DNA from: Lentisphaerota bacterium
Lineage (GTDB): Bacteria; Verrucomicrobiota; Kiritimatiellia; PWTM01
Reading direction: 5' to 3'
DNA length: 34,645 bases
Assembly (NCBI GenBank): GCA_016873715.1
Contig: VGWF01000043.1
Span: 1-34,645, forward strand
Part shown: one piece after another, positions 1 through 7,758 of the stretch
Position numbering within the stretch: the stretch's first letter is position 1
Layout: every line of letters begins with the position of its first letter
Notes under the pieces: model-generated
What the model was told of the DNA's origin: nothing
Database searches by the model: none
What the model saw: only the letters and a program-made list of their open reading frames with translations
Position numbers and translations under genes: made by a program

Positions 1-1
1 G

Positions 2-85
2 TGGGCCCTGCTTGGCGCCGCCGTCGCGATCGCCTGGCGCGCCGTGCGCGGTCGCGCGGAACTCCCGGCCTCCCCTCACGGCTGA
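2..85 (+). CDS. C-terminal tail of an unknown gene cut by the window start
   Basis: An open frame enters from the left edge and stops at a TGA at 83-85. The 27 visible residues start with a hydrophobic stretch (WALLGAAVAIAW) and continue with a basic segment, as at the end of a membrane protein with a short cytoplasmic tail. No family can be named from this. High GC makes chance open frames common, so this is only a plausible gene end. Confidence 0.3.
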   Translation, partial: WALLGAAVAIAWRAVRGRAELPASPHG

Positions 86-107
86 TCCGCCGCCCCGCCC
101 CGCGGTC

Positions 108-154
108 TTCCAACCCTTGGACGACTGTCCGTCCGCATCTTCCAATCCTTGGAA
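108..154. promoter_or_regulatory. Two TTCCAA-N3-TTGGAA palindromes, 32 bp apart
   Basis: The first copy is TTCCAACCCTTGGA at 108-121. The second, perfect copy is TTCCAATCCTTGGAA at 140-154 and runs into AAA. The starts are 32 bp apart, about three helical turns, so bound dimers would lie on the same DNA face. The pair sits 114 bp before the phosphatase start, in the only AT-containing part of the upstream region. It could be a two-site operator or a dispersed genomic motif. The binding factor is unknown. Confidence 0.45.
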
Positions 155-267
155 AACGCTTGAACGCCCCCGGCGCGGGGCGCAGCATTTCCTCCGGGAC
201 AAGCCGGCGGAGGAGGGAGGCCGGGGACAGGAACCGCTCCGCGCCGGGGAAAGGGCCAGCGTGCCGC

Positions 268-891
268 ATGACGACGATTCGAACCCTGTCCGTGGGATGC
301 ATGCTCGCCGGGGCCGTGCTCGCCGGGGAAACCCCCACGAACCGCCCGGCATCCTGGGCGCGGCCCGTAACGCTGGAAGGCGTCCCCAACCTGCATCAAG
401 TCTGCAGCAATCTCTACCGGAGCGCCCAGCCGACGGCGCAGGGCATGCGGAACCTCGAGAAGAAGGGTGTGGCGACGGTCGTCAATCTGCGGTCCTTCCA
501 CTCCGACCGCGACGAACTCCAAGGAACGCGGCTCGCGTTCGAACACCTCACCATGAAGGCGTGGCACCCCGAACGGCACGAGGTCGTCCGATTCCTCCGG
601 ATCGTCGCCGACCCGAAACGGACCCCCGTCCTCGTCCACTGCCAGCACGGGGCCGACCGCACCGGCACCCTGTGCGCGATGTACCGCGTCGCTGTTCAGG
701 GCTGGACGAAAGAGGAGGCCGTCCGCGAGATGACCCTGGGCGGATTCGGGTTTCATGAAGTCTGGCAGAACCTGCCCGCCTGGATCGCCGACCTCGATAT
801 CGAATCCATCCGGCGGGACGCGGGCATCGCGGCCGGCCCGCCCCCTTCAGAAGACGAAACCAAGGCAAAGGCAGGGACACAGACGCCGTGA
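268..891 (+). CDS. Secreted dual-specificity / tyrosine phosphatase-like protein
   Basis: This is a 207-residue protein with an N-terminal signal-like segment (about residues 1-20) followed by a cysteine-phosphatase domain. The catalytic loop HCQHGADRTG is visible, with nucleophile C125 and phosphate-binding R131 in the CX5R arrangement. Upstream, a YRSAQPT segment is typical of the bacterial DSP/PTP group (DUF442-like and SiW14-like proteins). The family dephosphorylates phospho-residues, phosphoinositides or other phosphoesters; the substrate here is unknown. The ATG at 268 was chosen because the frame before it encodes only Arg/Pro-rich translation of non-coding DNA, whereas this ATG begins a signal peptide. 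The gene stops inside sequence resembling a degenerate copy of the tandem repeat that follows, so its last residues (AKAGTQTP) may be repeat-derived. Confidence 0.75.
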   Translation: MTTIRTLSVGCMLAGAVLAGETPTNRPASWARPVTLEGVPNLHQVCSNLYRSAQPTAQGMRNLEKKGVATVVNLRSFHSDRDELQGTRLAFEHLTMKAWHPERHEVVRFLRIVADPKRTPVLVHCQHGADRTGTLCAMYRVAVQGWTKEEAVREMTLGGFGFHEVWQNLPAWIADLDIESIRRDAGIAAGPPPSEDETKAKAGTQTP

Positions 892-911
892 AGTCCATCT
901 GGACCTTTCGC

Positions 912-1719
912 CAGCCCGTTCCATAGAGATACGAGAGGACGGGTCTGGAGGGCGCCGCTCTGTCGGCGCCGTGCAGAAGGCCCTCGGAGCATCGTCCATT
1001 CCGGGACAGGGGGGACAGAGATGCGGTTCGGGCAACCCGTGTGAAGTACGCTTGGACACGGCCGCGACGGAGCGCGGCCCTCCAAGCCCGTTCCATGGAG
1101 ATACGAGAGGACGGGACTGGAGGGCGCCGCTCTGTCGGCGCCGTGCAGAAGGCCCTCGAAGCATCGTCCGTTCCGGGACAGGGGGACAGAGATGCGGTTC
1201 GGGCAACCCGTGTGAAGTACGCTTGGACACGGCCGCGACGGAGCGCGGCCCTCCAGGTCCGTACCATAGAGATACGAGAGGACGGGACTGGAGGGCGCCG
1301 CTCTGTCGGCGTCGTGCAGAAGGCCCTCGAAGCATCGTCCGTTCCGGGACAGGGGGACAGAGATGCGGTTCGGGCAACCCGTGTGAAGTACGCTTGGATA
1401 CGGCCGCGACGGAGCGCGGCCCTCCAGGTCCGTACCACAGAGATACGAGAGGACGGGACTGGAGGGCGCCGCTCTGTCGGCGCCGTGCAGAAGGCCCTCG
1501 AAGCATCGTCCGTTCCGGGACAGGGGGACAGAGATGCGGTTCGGGCAACCCGTGTGAAGTGCGCTTGGACACGGCCGCGACGGAGCGCGGCCCTCCAGGT
1601 CCGTACCATAGAGATACGAGAGGACGGGACTGGAGAGCGCCGCTCTGTCGGCGCCGTGCAGCAGGCCCTCGAAGCATCGTCCGTTCCGGGACAGGGGGAC
1701 AGAGATGCGGTTCGGGCAT
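912..1719. repeat. 171-bp tandem array of inverted hairpin pairs (BIME-like)
   Basis: Successive copies of the marker ATGCGGTTCGGGCA start at 1021, 1192, 1363, 1534 and 1705, an exact 171-bp period. The first unit has one extra G before the marker. Each unit holds hairpin A, with arms GGCGCCG/CGGCGCC around a 6-nt loop and a GGAG head (arms start at 951, 1123, 1294, 1465 and, mutated, 1636). It also holds hairpin B in the opposite orientation, with arms GGCCGCG/CGCGGCC and the same head on the other strand (starts at 1060, 1231, 1402, 1573). Read from their GGAG heads, A and B are alike except for two base pairs swapped in both arms and one loop base. This resembles REP/BIME elements mobilised by REP-associated tyrosine transposases, none of which is encoded here. 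Because 171 is a multiple of three, long false frames run through it on both strands. Confidence 0.85.
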
Positions 1720-1839
1720 CCGGTCGTCTCCGGTTGGCTGGATTGCATCTATTCGACCTCTCGTGGGTTGTGACAGATTTCGGAATTCCCGCCCGCCGTC
1801 TTCTTCCTATGGATGGGGCAAGGCCCCGGAGGTGGACGC

Positions 1840-2172
1840 ATGAAGGCGATGCTGAAGTGGGCGGTGGTGGCGGCGGCGGGCGTGGCCGGGTTTGCGGCGG
1901 CGGTGATGACCGTGCCGGCCCCGGCGGACCGGTCGGTGCCGGTGCAGTCGGTCGAGCCGGGCGTCTTCGCGGCGGCGGGCTACGACGCGCGGCGCGCGGT
2001 GCTGACGCTGGTCTTCCGGAACGGATACGCCTACGAGTTCCTGGGCGTGCCGCCGGCGCTCGCGTCGGAGTTCCTCGCGTCGGACAGCAAGGGCGCCTAC
2101 TACAACGAGAACATCCGCAATCTGCATACCGCGGTCCGCATCGGCGGCCCGGGGACGGCGCGGATCCCGTGA
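1840..2172 (+). CDS. KTSC-domain protein with N-terminal membrane/signal segment
   Basis: This is a 110-residue protein. Residues 5-25 are hydrophobic (WAVVAAAGVAGFAAAVM), consistent with a signal peptide or membrane anchor. The rest matches the small KTSC domain: a VPVQSVEPGVF opening, GYD, a strand ending in FRNGYAYEFLGVP, and a SKGAYYNENIRN close. KTSC domains occur alone or attached to lysyl-tRNA-synthetase-like and other proteins, and their function is not well defined. The start is supported by a strong ribosome-binding site, GGAGGTGG at 1828-1835, shortly before the ATG. It lies alone between the tandem array and the LamG gene. Confidence 0.7.
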   Translation: MKAMLKWAVVAAAGVAGFAAAVMTVPAPADRSVPVQSVEPGVFAAAGYDARRAVLTLVFRNGYAYEFLGVPPALASEFLASDSKGAYYNENIRNLHTAVRIGGPGTARIP

Positions 2173-2212
2173 GGGCTCGCCGGGGGGCGGACGGCGCGCT
2201 ATGCTCGCGCGC

Positions 2213-5200
2213 ATGAACGCGAACCGCACGTCGTTCCTTCCCGCCGCCCTGGCCTTGGCGCTCACGTCCTCCGTCCGCGCCGCAGTCTGCGAACCCTGGC
2301 TGGCGCCGTACGCCGGGGCCGATGCGACGGGCCGCCACGTGATCGCGCTCTGGCGCTTCGAGCCCGCCGCCGCGACGAACGACGCCGGTCCGAACGGACT
2401 GCACATGCGCTTCCAGGGTGCGGCCGCCTCGACGAACGGGCGTTTCGGCGGCGCGCTCGAGCCGCTGGCGGGCGCGCAGGAACTCGAGCGCAAGCACGGC
2501 GCCGTCGCGCCGGACCACCCCGCGCTCTCGCCCTCCGGCGCCTTCACGATCGAGGCGTGGCTGTGTCCGTCGGCGGCGTTCACGAACGCGGGCGAGGCGT
2601 TCCTTGTCGACAAGAAGTACGCGGGCCACACGGACTACCAGTTCACGATCGGCGCGCCGGACAAGGGTGGCCGGCGGACCCTGCACGCGCGGCTCGGCTT
2701 CGGGGAGGAGTCGGACGGGTTTGTCTCGGACACCGCCCTCCTCGCCCCCGGCGCGTGGGCTCACGTCGCGTTCACCTACGACGGCGAGGGGCGCGGCCGG
2801 TTCTTCCTCAACGGGTCACCGCTCGGCGGCGGGGACCGTCCCGGCCGCGGACCGGCCGTCCGCGGGAAGCTCGGCGTCACGATCGGCGACCGGACGGGCA
2901 GCTACTACCACGCGTTCCCGGGCCTGATCGACGAGGTCCGCATCTGCGCCGGCGTCCGCGAGTTCCGCCGCGCCGCGATCGCGCTGGTCTCCGACCGCAC
3001 CGCGTTCGTCCGCATGGAGCCCGCCGCGACGCTCCGCTTCGCGGTGACGAACCTGCAGCCGGCGTCCGTCGCGGGCGCGACGCTCGCGGTCGCGGTCGAC
3101 GGGGCGGGGGAGACCAACCTCGCGCTGGCCGCGATCGGCCACGGCGCGGCCGCGGAGGCGTCCGTCGTCTTCGACACGTCGCTGCGTCCCGCGACCTACC
3201 GCGTCCGCGCCACGGTGCGCCTTGCGGGCGACCCGCCGTGGACCGGCACCGAGCCGTTCGACGTCGCCCTCGTCCCCCGCCCTCCGCCGTTCCGCATGCC
3301 GGTCGTCATGTGGGGCGTCTACTCGCCCGACGGCGTGCTGAAGGAGCTGCCGCGACTGAAGGACCTCGGCTTCACGCATTGCCTCGGGCTCGGCGCCGAC
3401 TGCGGTGCTATCCGCAGGGCCGGCGCGGTCGTGCCGCCCGGGCCGGAGGACCGCGTCGCCCAGACGAAACGCATGCTCAACGAGGCCCTTGCGCAGGACT
3501 TCGGCATCCTCGCGACCCTCGCGCCCGGTGCCGAACTGAAGAACGATCCTGCGTCGGTCCGCGTCAACGCGAAGGGCGTGCCGCAGACGAACCGTCCCAA
3601 CACCTGCGCGCTCTCGCCGGGCCTCCGCGACTACTGCCGCAACGTCGGCGAGTCCGTCGCCCGCGCCTACGGCGCCTTCCCCGCCTTCCACGGCGCGCTG
3701 CTGCACACCGAGGTCCGCGACGGCGCGGCGCCCTGCTTCCACGAGCACGACCGCGCGGCCTGCCGCGCCGCGACCGGGGCGGACATCCCCGAGGGCGTCG
3801 GCAAGGGCGGAAGGAAGTGGGACACGATCGAGGGCTTCCCGGCGGACCGCGTCGTGCCCGACAACCATCCGCTGCTGACCTACCTGCGCTGGTACTGGAA
3901 GGAGGGCGACGGCTGGAACGGGCTCAACTCGGCGACCGCCACGGGCCTCAAGGCCGGCGGCGTGCGGCCGGACTTCTGGACCTTCCACGACCCCGCCGTG
4001 CGCGTCGCGAGCACGTGGAGCAGCGGCGGTGCGGTCGACGTGCTGTCGCAGTGGACCTACTCCTATCCCGACCCGATCCGCATCGGCCTGGCCACCGACG
4101 AGCTCTTCGCGATGGCCCGCGGCGCGACCCCGCCGCAGCGCGTGATGAAGATGACGCAGGTCATCTGGTACCGCTCGCAGACCGCGCCCGCCCGCGCCGC
4201 CGACACCGCACGCGCCGCCGCGCTGACCGCGTGGGAGGACACCGATCCCGACGCCGCGTTCCTGACGATCTCGCCGATGCACCTGCGTGAGGCGCTCTGG
4301 ACGGAGCTCTCGCGGCCCGTCGAGGGCGTCATGTACCACGGCTGGCAGTCGCTCGTGCCCTGCGAGGGCGGCGGCAGCTACCGCTTCACGCACCCCGAGA
4401 CGCGCCACGAGCTTCGCCGGATGGTGAGGGAGGTCGTCGAACCGCTCGGCCCGACGCTGCTGCAGGTGCCCGACGCCCCGGCGGACGTCGCGTTCCTCGA
4501 GAGCTTCGCCTCGCAGATGCTCGCCGGCCGCGGCACCTACGGCTGGGGCAGGGGCTGGGGCGCCGACGCGTGGCACGTGTTGCAGTACGCGCACCTCCAG
4601 CCCGAGATCGTCTACGACGAGACGGTGGTCCGCGACGGCCTCGAACGCTTCAAGGTGCTCTGCCTCTTCGACTGCGACGTGCTGACCGCGTCCGTCGCCG
4701 CGCGCATCCTCGAGTTCCAGAAGAAGGGCGGCCTCCTCGTCGCCGACGAGCGCCTCGCGCCGGCGATCAAGGCGGATGTCGTCGTGCCGAGTTGCGCGCG
4801 CACCGGGAAGGCGGAGGAAGACCAGCAGGCGCTGGTCGATCTGGCGAACACCCTCGGCAGAGATCTCGGGGGCCGGTACCGCCCGGCCGTCACGACCTGC
4901 CGGCGGATGGTGATCCCGCGGCTGCGGCGGTACGGGTCGACCGACTACATCTTCGCCGTCAACGACCGCCGCGCCTACGGCTCGTACGTCGGCCAGCACG
5001 GCCTGGTGATGGAGGCCGGGGAGCCGAGCCTGGCCGCGGTGACGCTCCGCAAGCCGGGCGGGTTCGTCTACGATCTCGTCGACGGCGTTCAGGTCGGGGC
5101 GAGCACGAACACGTCGGGCGTCGTCGTGAACTTCCTCCACTCCTTCGGGCCCGGCGAGGGGCGGGTCTTCATGGTGACGGACCGTCCGATCGCCGCGGCG

Positions 5201-5488
5201 CGGATCGAAGGACCGCGCGAGGCGAAACGCGGCGAAACCGCGAAGGTGCGCATCGAGGTGGTCGATCCGGACCGGAAGCCGGTCGACGCGGTGATCCCGC
5301 TGCGGGTCGACATCCGCGACCCCGACGGCCGCGTGGCGGAGCGGACCGGCTGGTACGGCGCAAAGGACGGCGTGCTCGAGCTGCAACTCGACTTCGCCGC
5401 CAACGACCTGCCCGGCGCGTGGGAGATCCGCGTCCGCGAACTCGCCTCCGGCCGCCGCGACGCGCGCTTCCTGACCCTCGTGCCGTAG
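2213..5488 (+). CDS. Large secreted LamG-domain, glycoside-hydrolase-like protein
   Basis: This is a 1091-residue protein with a signal peptide (about residues 1-24). Residues about 35-230 form a LamG/concanavalin-type jelly roll (ALWRFEPAAATNDAG, FTIEAWLCPS, AHVAFTYDGEGRGRFFLNG, GLIDEVRI). An Ig-like linker follows. A long central region begins at VVMWGVYSPDG and looks like a TIM-barrel glycoside-hydrolase fold. A segment resembling the GATase-like domain of beta-galactosidases comes next (FKVLCLFDCDVLTASVAARI), and the C-terminus is beta-sandwich-like (RGETAKVRIEVVDPDRKPVD). The protein is probably exported and acts on, or binds, polysaccharide. No catalytic pair can be assigned by eye. An in-frame ATG lies 12 bp upstream at 2201, but it overlaps a -10-like TATGCT at 2200-2205. 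Confidence 0.7.
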   Translation: MNANRTSFLPAALALALTSSVRAAVCEPWLAPYAGADATGRHVIALWRFEPAAATNDAGPNGLHMRFQGAAASTNGRFGGALEPLAGAQELERKHGAVAPDHPALSPSGAFTIEAWLCPSAAFTNAGEAFLVDKKYAGHTDYQFTIGAPDKGGRRTLHARLGFGEESDGFVSDTALLAPGAWAHVAFTYDGEGRGRFFLNGSPLGGGDRPGRGPAVRGKLGVTIGDRTGSYYHAFPGLIDEVRICAGVREFRRAAIALVSDRTAFVRMEPAATLRFAVTNLQPASVAGATLAVAVDGAGETNLALAAIGHGAAAEASVVFDTSLRPATYRVRATVRLAGDPPWTGTEPFDVALVPRPPPFRMPVVMWGVYSPDGVLKELPRLKDLGFTHCLGLGADCGAIRRAGAVVPPGPEDRVAQTKRMLNEALAQDFGILATLAPGAELKNDPASVRVNAKGVPQTNRPNTCALSPGLRDYCRNVGESVARAYGAFPAFHGALLHTEVRDGAAPCFHEHDRAACRAATGADIPEGVGKGGRKWDTIEGFPADRVVPDNHPLLTYLRWYWKEGDGWNGLNSATATGLKAGGVRPDFWTFHDPAVRVASTWSSGGAVDVLSQWTYSYPDPIRIGLATDELFAMARGATPPQRVMKMTQVIWYRSQTAPARAADTARAAALTAWEDTDPDAAFLTISPMHLREALWTELSRPVEGVMYHGWQSLVPCEGGGSYRFTHPETRHELRRMVREVVEPLGPTLLQVPDAPADVAFLESFASQMLAGRGTYGWGRGWGADAWHVLQYAHLQPEIVYDETVVRDGLERFKVLCLFDCDVLTASVAARILEFQKKGGLLVADERLAPAIKADVVVPSCARTGKAEEDQQALVDLANTLGRDLGGRYRPAVTTCRRMVIPRLRRYGSTDYIFAVNDRRAYGSYVGQHGLVMEAGEPSLAAVTLRKPGGFVYDLVDGVQVGASTNTSGVVVNFLHSFGPGEGRVFMVTDRPIAAARIEGPREAKRGETAKVRIEVVDPDRKPVDAVIPLRVDIRDPDGRVAERTGWYGAKDGVLELQLDFAANDLPGAWEIRVRELASGRRDARFLTLVP

Positions 5489-5593
5489 GTCCGGTGCCGA
5501 CCCGACCGTCACGTCTCACGACACCGGAACGCGGCTTGCCGACGTCCTCGGCGCCGCGCACGCCCGGAACGCCGGCGTTCAACGCCGGCGCGG

Positions 5594-5617
5594 CCGGCGG
5601 CCGGCTCACGCCGCCGG
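5594..5617 (+). terminator. GC hairpin after the LamG gene, possible terminator
   Basis: Arms CCGGCGGC (5594-5601) and GCCGCCGG (5610-5617) enclose an 8-nt loop. Just before it, GAACGCCGGCGTTC at 5567-5580 is a perfect 14-bp palindrome, followed by a second copy of its right part. No T-tract follows, so intrinsic termination is uncertain. The position, 105 bp after the LamG stop and directly before a TTGACA box, suits a boundary between two transcription units. Confidence 0.35.
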
Positions 5618-5619
5618 GC

Positions 5620-5658
5620 TTGACACCCGGGCCGAGATGGTCTAGTGGGTAAGCCACC
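5620..5658 (+). promoter_or_regulatory. Candidate promoter and GntR/HutC operator before the regulator gene
   Basis: A perfect TTGACA lies at 5620-5625. The best -10-like hexamer is TCTAGT at 5641-5646, with a short 15-bp spacer. Overlapping it, TGGTCTAG at 5638-5645 matches the left part of the known GntR/HutC (NagR/DasR-type) operator TGGTCTAGACCA; the right half is degenerate (TGGG). A second dyad, GTGG (5645-5648) and CCAC (5654-5657), runs up to the start codon. A repressor here would block the promoter of its own gene and of the operon. Confidence 0.4.
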
Positions 5659-6507
5659 ATGCATCATACGTCCAGCGGCGGGGCGGAGGCGGGCGGGGGG
5701 CTCGTGCGGGCCCCGGTGTACCTGCAGCTCAACCAGCTTCTGCGCGAGATGATCGGGCGGGAGGGGTTCAAGCCGGGGCAGCAGTTCCTCAGCGAGCGCG
5801 AGGTCGGCGAGCGGTTCGGCGTCAGCCGCGTGACGGCGAACAAGGCGCTGTCGCAGCTCGTTATCGCGGGGGACCTCGAGTTCCGCAAGGGCATCGGGAC
5901 GTTCGTGCGCGAGGGCGGACTGGACTACGACCTCCAGTCGCTCGTCAGCTTCACGCGGAAGGCGGAGGCGGCGGGGAAGCGGCCGGAGACCCGCGTGCTC
6001 GACTTCGCGACGATGCGCGCGGCCGACGCGGGCCCCGAGGTCCGCGAGGCGCTGGGGCTGTCGGGGGGCGACGCGGTCGTCCATTTCGAGCGCCTCCGGC
6101 TGGCCGACGGCGTCCCCTTCATCCTCGAGCGCCGCCACGTGGTCGCCGGCCTGTGCCCGGGCCTGACGAGGAAGAAGCTCGAAGGCTCGCTGTACGCGCT
6201 CTTCGTCCGCACCTACGGCCTCGCGGTGACCTCGGCGCGCCAGACGATCCGGGCGGTGAACCTGTCCGCCCGGGACGCCTCTCATCTCGGCGTCGCGCCC
6301 GGCTCGGCCGCACTCCGGGTGCACGCGGTCGGCGCGACCGGCCGCGGGCCGCTGTGGGTCGAGGACACCTACTACCGCGGCGACCTCTACGAGTTTCGAA
6401 ACGAACTGGGCGTCTCGGGACGGGCGCGGCCGGCGAGCCTGGCGATCGCAGGTCCTACGGACGACGGACGACGGAAGACGGAAGGGAAGAAACGGAGAAC
6501 CGCATGA
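5659..6507 (+). CDS. GntR/HutC-family transcriptional regulator (UTRA ligand domain)
   Basis: This is a 282-residue protein. Residues about 15-78 form the GntR winged helix (LREMIGREGFKPGQQF, LSEREVGERFGVSRVTANKAL, GIGTFV). Residues about 90-245 match the UTRA effector-binding domain (HFERLRLADGVPFILERRHV, closing with WVEDTYYRGDLYEFRNEL). HutC-type regulators are usually repressors released by a sugar phosphate, amino sugar or related metabolite. As first gene of the operon with an operator-like site before its ATG, it probably controls itself and the downstream catabolic genes. The last 35 or so residues (from about VSGRARPASL) lie beyond the usual end of the family. Part of this tail is translated from tandem heptamers at 6461-6495 and was probably added by repeat growth. 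Its stop overlaps the next start as ATGA. Confidence 0.85.
   Translation: MHHTSSGGAEAGGGLVRAPVYLQLNQLLREMIGREGFKPGQQFLSEREVGERFGVSRVTANKALSQLVIAGDLEFRKGIGTFVREGGLDYDLQSLVSFTRKAEAAGKRPETRVLDFATMRAADAGPEVREALGLSGGDAVVHFERLRLADGVPFILERRHVVAGLCPGLTRKKLEGSLYALFVRTYGLAVTSARQTIRAVNLSARDASHLGVAPGSAALRVHAVGATGRGPLWVEDTYYRGDLYEFRNELGVSGRARPASLAIAGPTDDGRRKTEGKKRRTA
6457..6495. repeat. Heptamer repeats in the regulator's 3' end
   Basis: Consecutive 7-mers ACGACGG, ACGACGG, AAGACGG, AAGGGAA and GAAACGG fill 6461-6495, preceded by a partial ACGG at 6457. They are purine-rich on the plus strand and end 8 bp before the next ATG. They encode a basic tail on the regulator. Confidence 0.6.
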
Positions 6508-7664
6508 GCCCGACACGATCCATCCGCGACCTGCGCGCCGGCGTCATCGGCACCGGCTTCATCGGCCCCGTGCATGTCGAGGCGCTGCGGCGGCTCGGCG
6601 TGGCCGTCACGGCGATCTGCGACGTCCCGGCCCAGGCGGAGGCCGCCGCGCGGCGCCTGGGCATCCCGCGCGCCTGCACGGACCACCGCGAACTGCTGAA
6701 GGCGGGCGACGTCGATGTCGTCCACATCGCCTCGCCGAACCGGTTCCACTGCGAGATGTCGCTGGCCGCGCTGGCGGCGGGCAAGCACGTCGTCTGCGAG
6801 AAGCCGCTGGCCATGACCACGGCCGAGACCGCGCGCATCGTCGCGGCCGCCGCGGCGAGCCGGACCGTCTTCGCGGTGAACTACAACGTCCGCTTCTACG
6901 CCGCCGTGCTGCAGATGCGCCGGATGGTCGAGGCCGGCGACCTGGGAGACATCATCCACGTCAACGGCTCCTACATGCAGGACTGGCTCTTCAAGGACAC
7001 CGACTACAACTGGCGCCTGCTGCCCGGCGAGGGCGGGAAGCTGCGGGCGGTGGCGGACATCGGAACGCACTGGATGGACCTCGTCACGTTCGTCACGGGC
7101 ACGCGGATCCGGTCCGTCCTCGCCGACCTCGGCACCTGCCACAAGACCCGGAAGCGCCCGCTCGGCGAGGTGCAGACCTTCGCGAAGTCCGACGCGAAGA
7201 TGCGCTACGCGACCTACCCGGTGAAGACCGAGGACTTCGCCTCCGTGCTGCTCGACTTCGCCAACGGAGCGCGAGGCAACCTCGGCGTGTCGCAGGTCGC
7301 CGCCGGCCGCAAGAACTGCATCCGCGTCGAGATCTACGGCTCGAAGAAGTCGGCCTGGTGGTGCTCCGAGGATCCCGAGATGCTGCACCTCGGCCACCGC
7401 GACGGCGCCAACGAGACCGCGGTCCGTGCGACGCCCGCCTTCGGCGACGGCGCCGCGGGCCTGATGGACTATCCGCCCGGCCACGTCGAGGGCTTCCCCG
7501 ACACGTTCAAGATGAACTTCCGCGCGATCTACTCGGCGATCGCCGCCGGCGGCGCGAAGCGTCCGCTGTTCGCGACCGCGAAGGACGGCCACGCCGAGGT
7601 CGCCGTGTGCGAGGCGATCCTGAGGAGCAACAAGGCCAGGGCATGGGTGAAGGTCGAGAAGTAG
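6504..7664 (+). CDS. Gfo/Idh/MocA-family NAD(P)-dependent oxidoreductase
   Basis: This is a 386-residue protein. The N-terminal Rossmann fold carries GVIGTGFIG (about residues 13-21), and the family motif EKPLAMT is present near residue 107. The C-terminal alpha/beta domain includes the conserved [13 protein letters not shown] segment and the YGSKKSAWW strand. Family members oxidise or epimerise sugars, inositols and related polyols with NAD(P)H. There is no signal peptide, so it acts in the cytoplasm. Its ATG overlaps the regulator stop (ATGA), which implies translational coupling. Together with the isomerase and aldolase downstream it probably processes an imported sugar or uronate; the substrate cannot be read from the sequence. 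Confidence 0.85.
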   Translation: MSPTRSIRDLRAGVIGTGFIGPVHVEALRRLGVAVTAICDVPAQAEAAARRLGIPRACTDHRELLKAGDVDVVHIASPNRFHCEMSLAALAAGKHVVCEKPLAMTTAETARIVAAAAASRTVFAVNYNVRFYAAVLQMRRMVEAGDLGDIIHVNGSYMQDWLFKDTDYNWRLLPGEGGKLRAVADIGTHWMDLVTFVTGTRIRSVLADLGTCHKTRKRPLGEVQTFAKSDAKMRYATYPVKTEDFASVLLDFANGARGNLGVSQVAAGRKNCIRVEIYGSKKSAWWCSEDPEMLHLGHRDGANETAVRATPAFGDGAAGLMDYPPGHVEGFPDTFKMNFRAIYSAIAAGGAKRPLFATAKDGHAEVAVCEAILRSNKARAWVKVEK

Positions 7665-7730
7665 GGCGAGGGACGAGGGGCGGGGTGCGAGGGACGAGGG
7701 ACGAGGGGCGAGGGAAGAGGGACGGGGAAA
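7661..7730. repeat. Ten heptamers between dehydrogenase and isomerase genes
   Basis: Ten consecutive 7-mers run from 7661 to 7730, with consensus GAGGGAC and variants GAGGGGC, GGGGTGC, GAGGGAA and GGGGAAA. The strand is almost pure purine apart from the C ending most units. The first unit supplies the TAG stop of the dehydrogenase gene at 7662-7664. Confidence 0.7.
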
Positions 7731-7758
7731 GACCGGCGCAACCAGGGGAGATGAAACG

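Noticed and set aside
1-267. N-terminal extension of the phosphatase frame to position 1
   Set aside because: The added residues are Arg/Pro-rich translation of intergenic DNA that includes the palindromes. The signal peptide begins at 268.
912-1719. Array considered as a CRISPR
   Set aside because: Units are 171 bp and nearly identical throughout, with no variable spacers and no cas genes.
548-2764. Long frames (up to 738 codons) through the tandem array on both strands
   Set aside because: The 171-bp period is a multiple of three, so any open unit stays open. The translations are just repeats of the unit and resemble no family.
2816-5512. 898-codon minus-strand frame opposite the LamG gene
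   Set aside because: High GC keeps the antisense frame open. Its composition is Arg/Ala/Val-rich with no domain, while the plus strand encodes a clear multi-domain protein.
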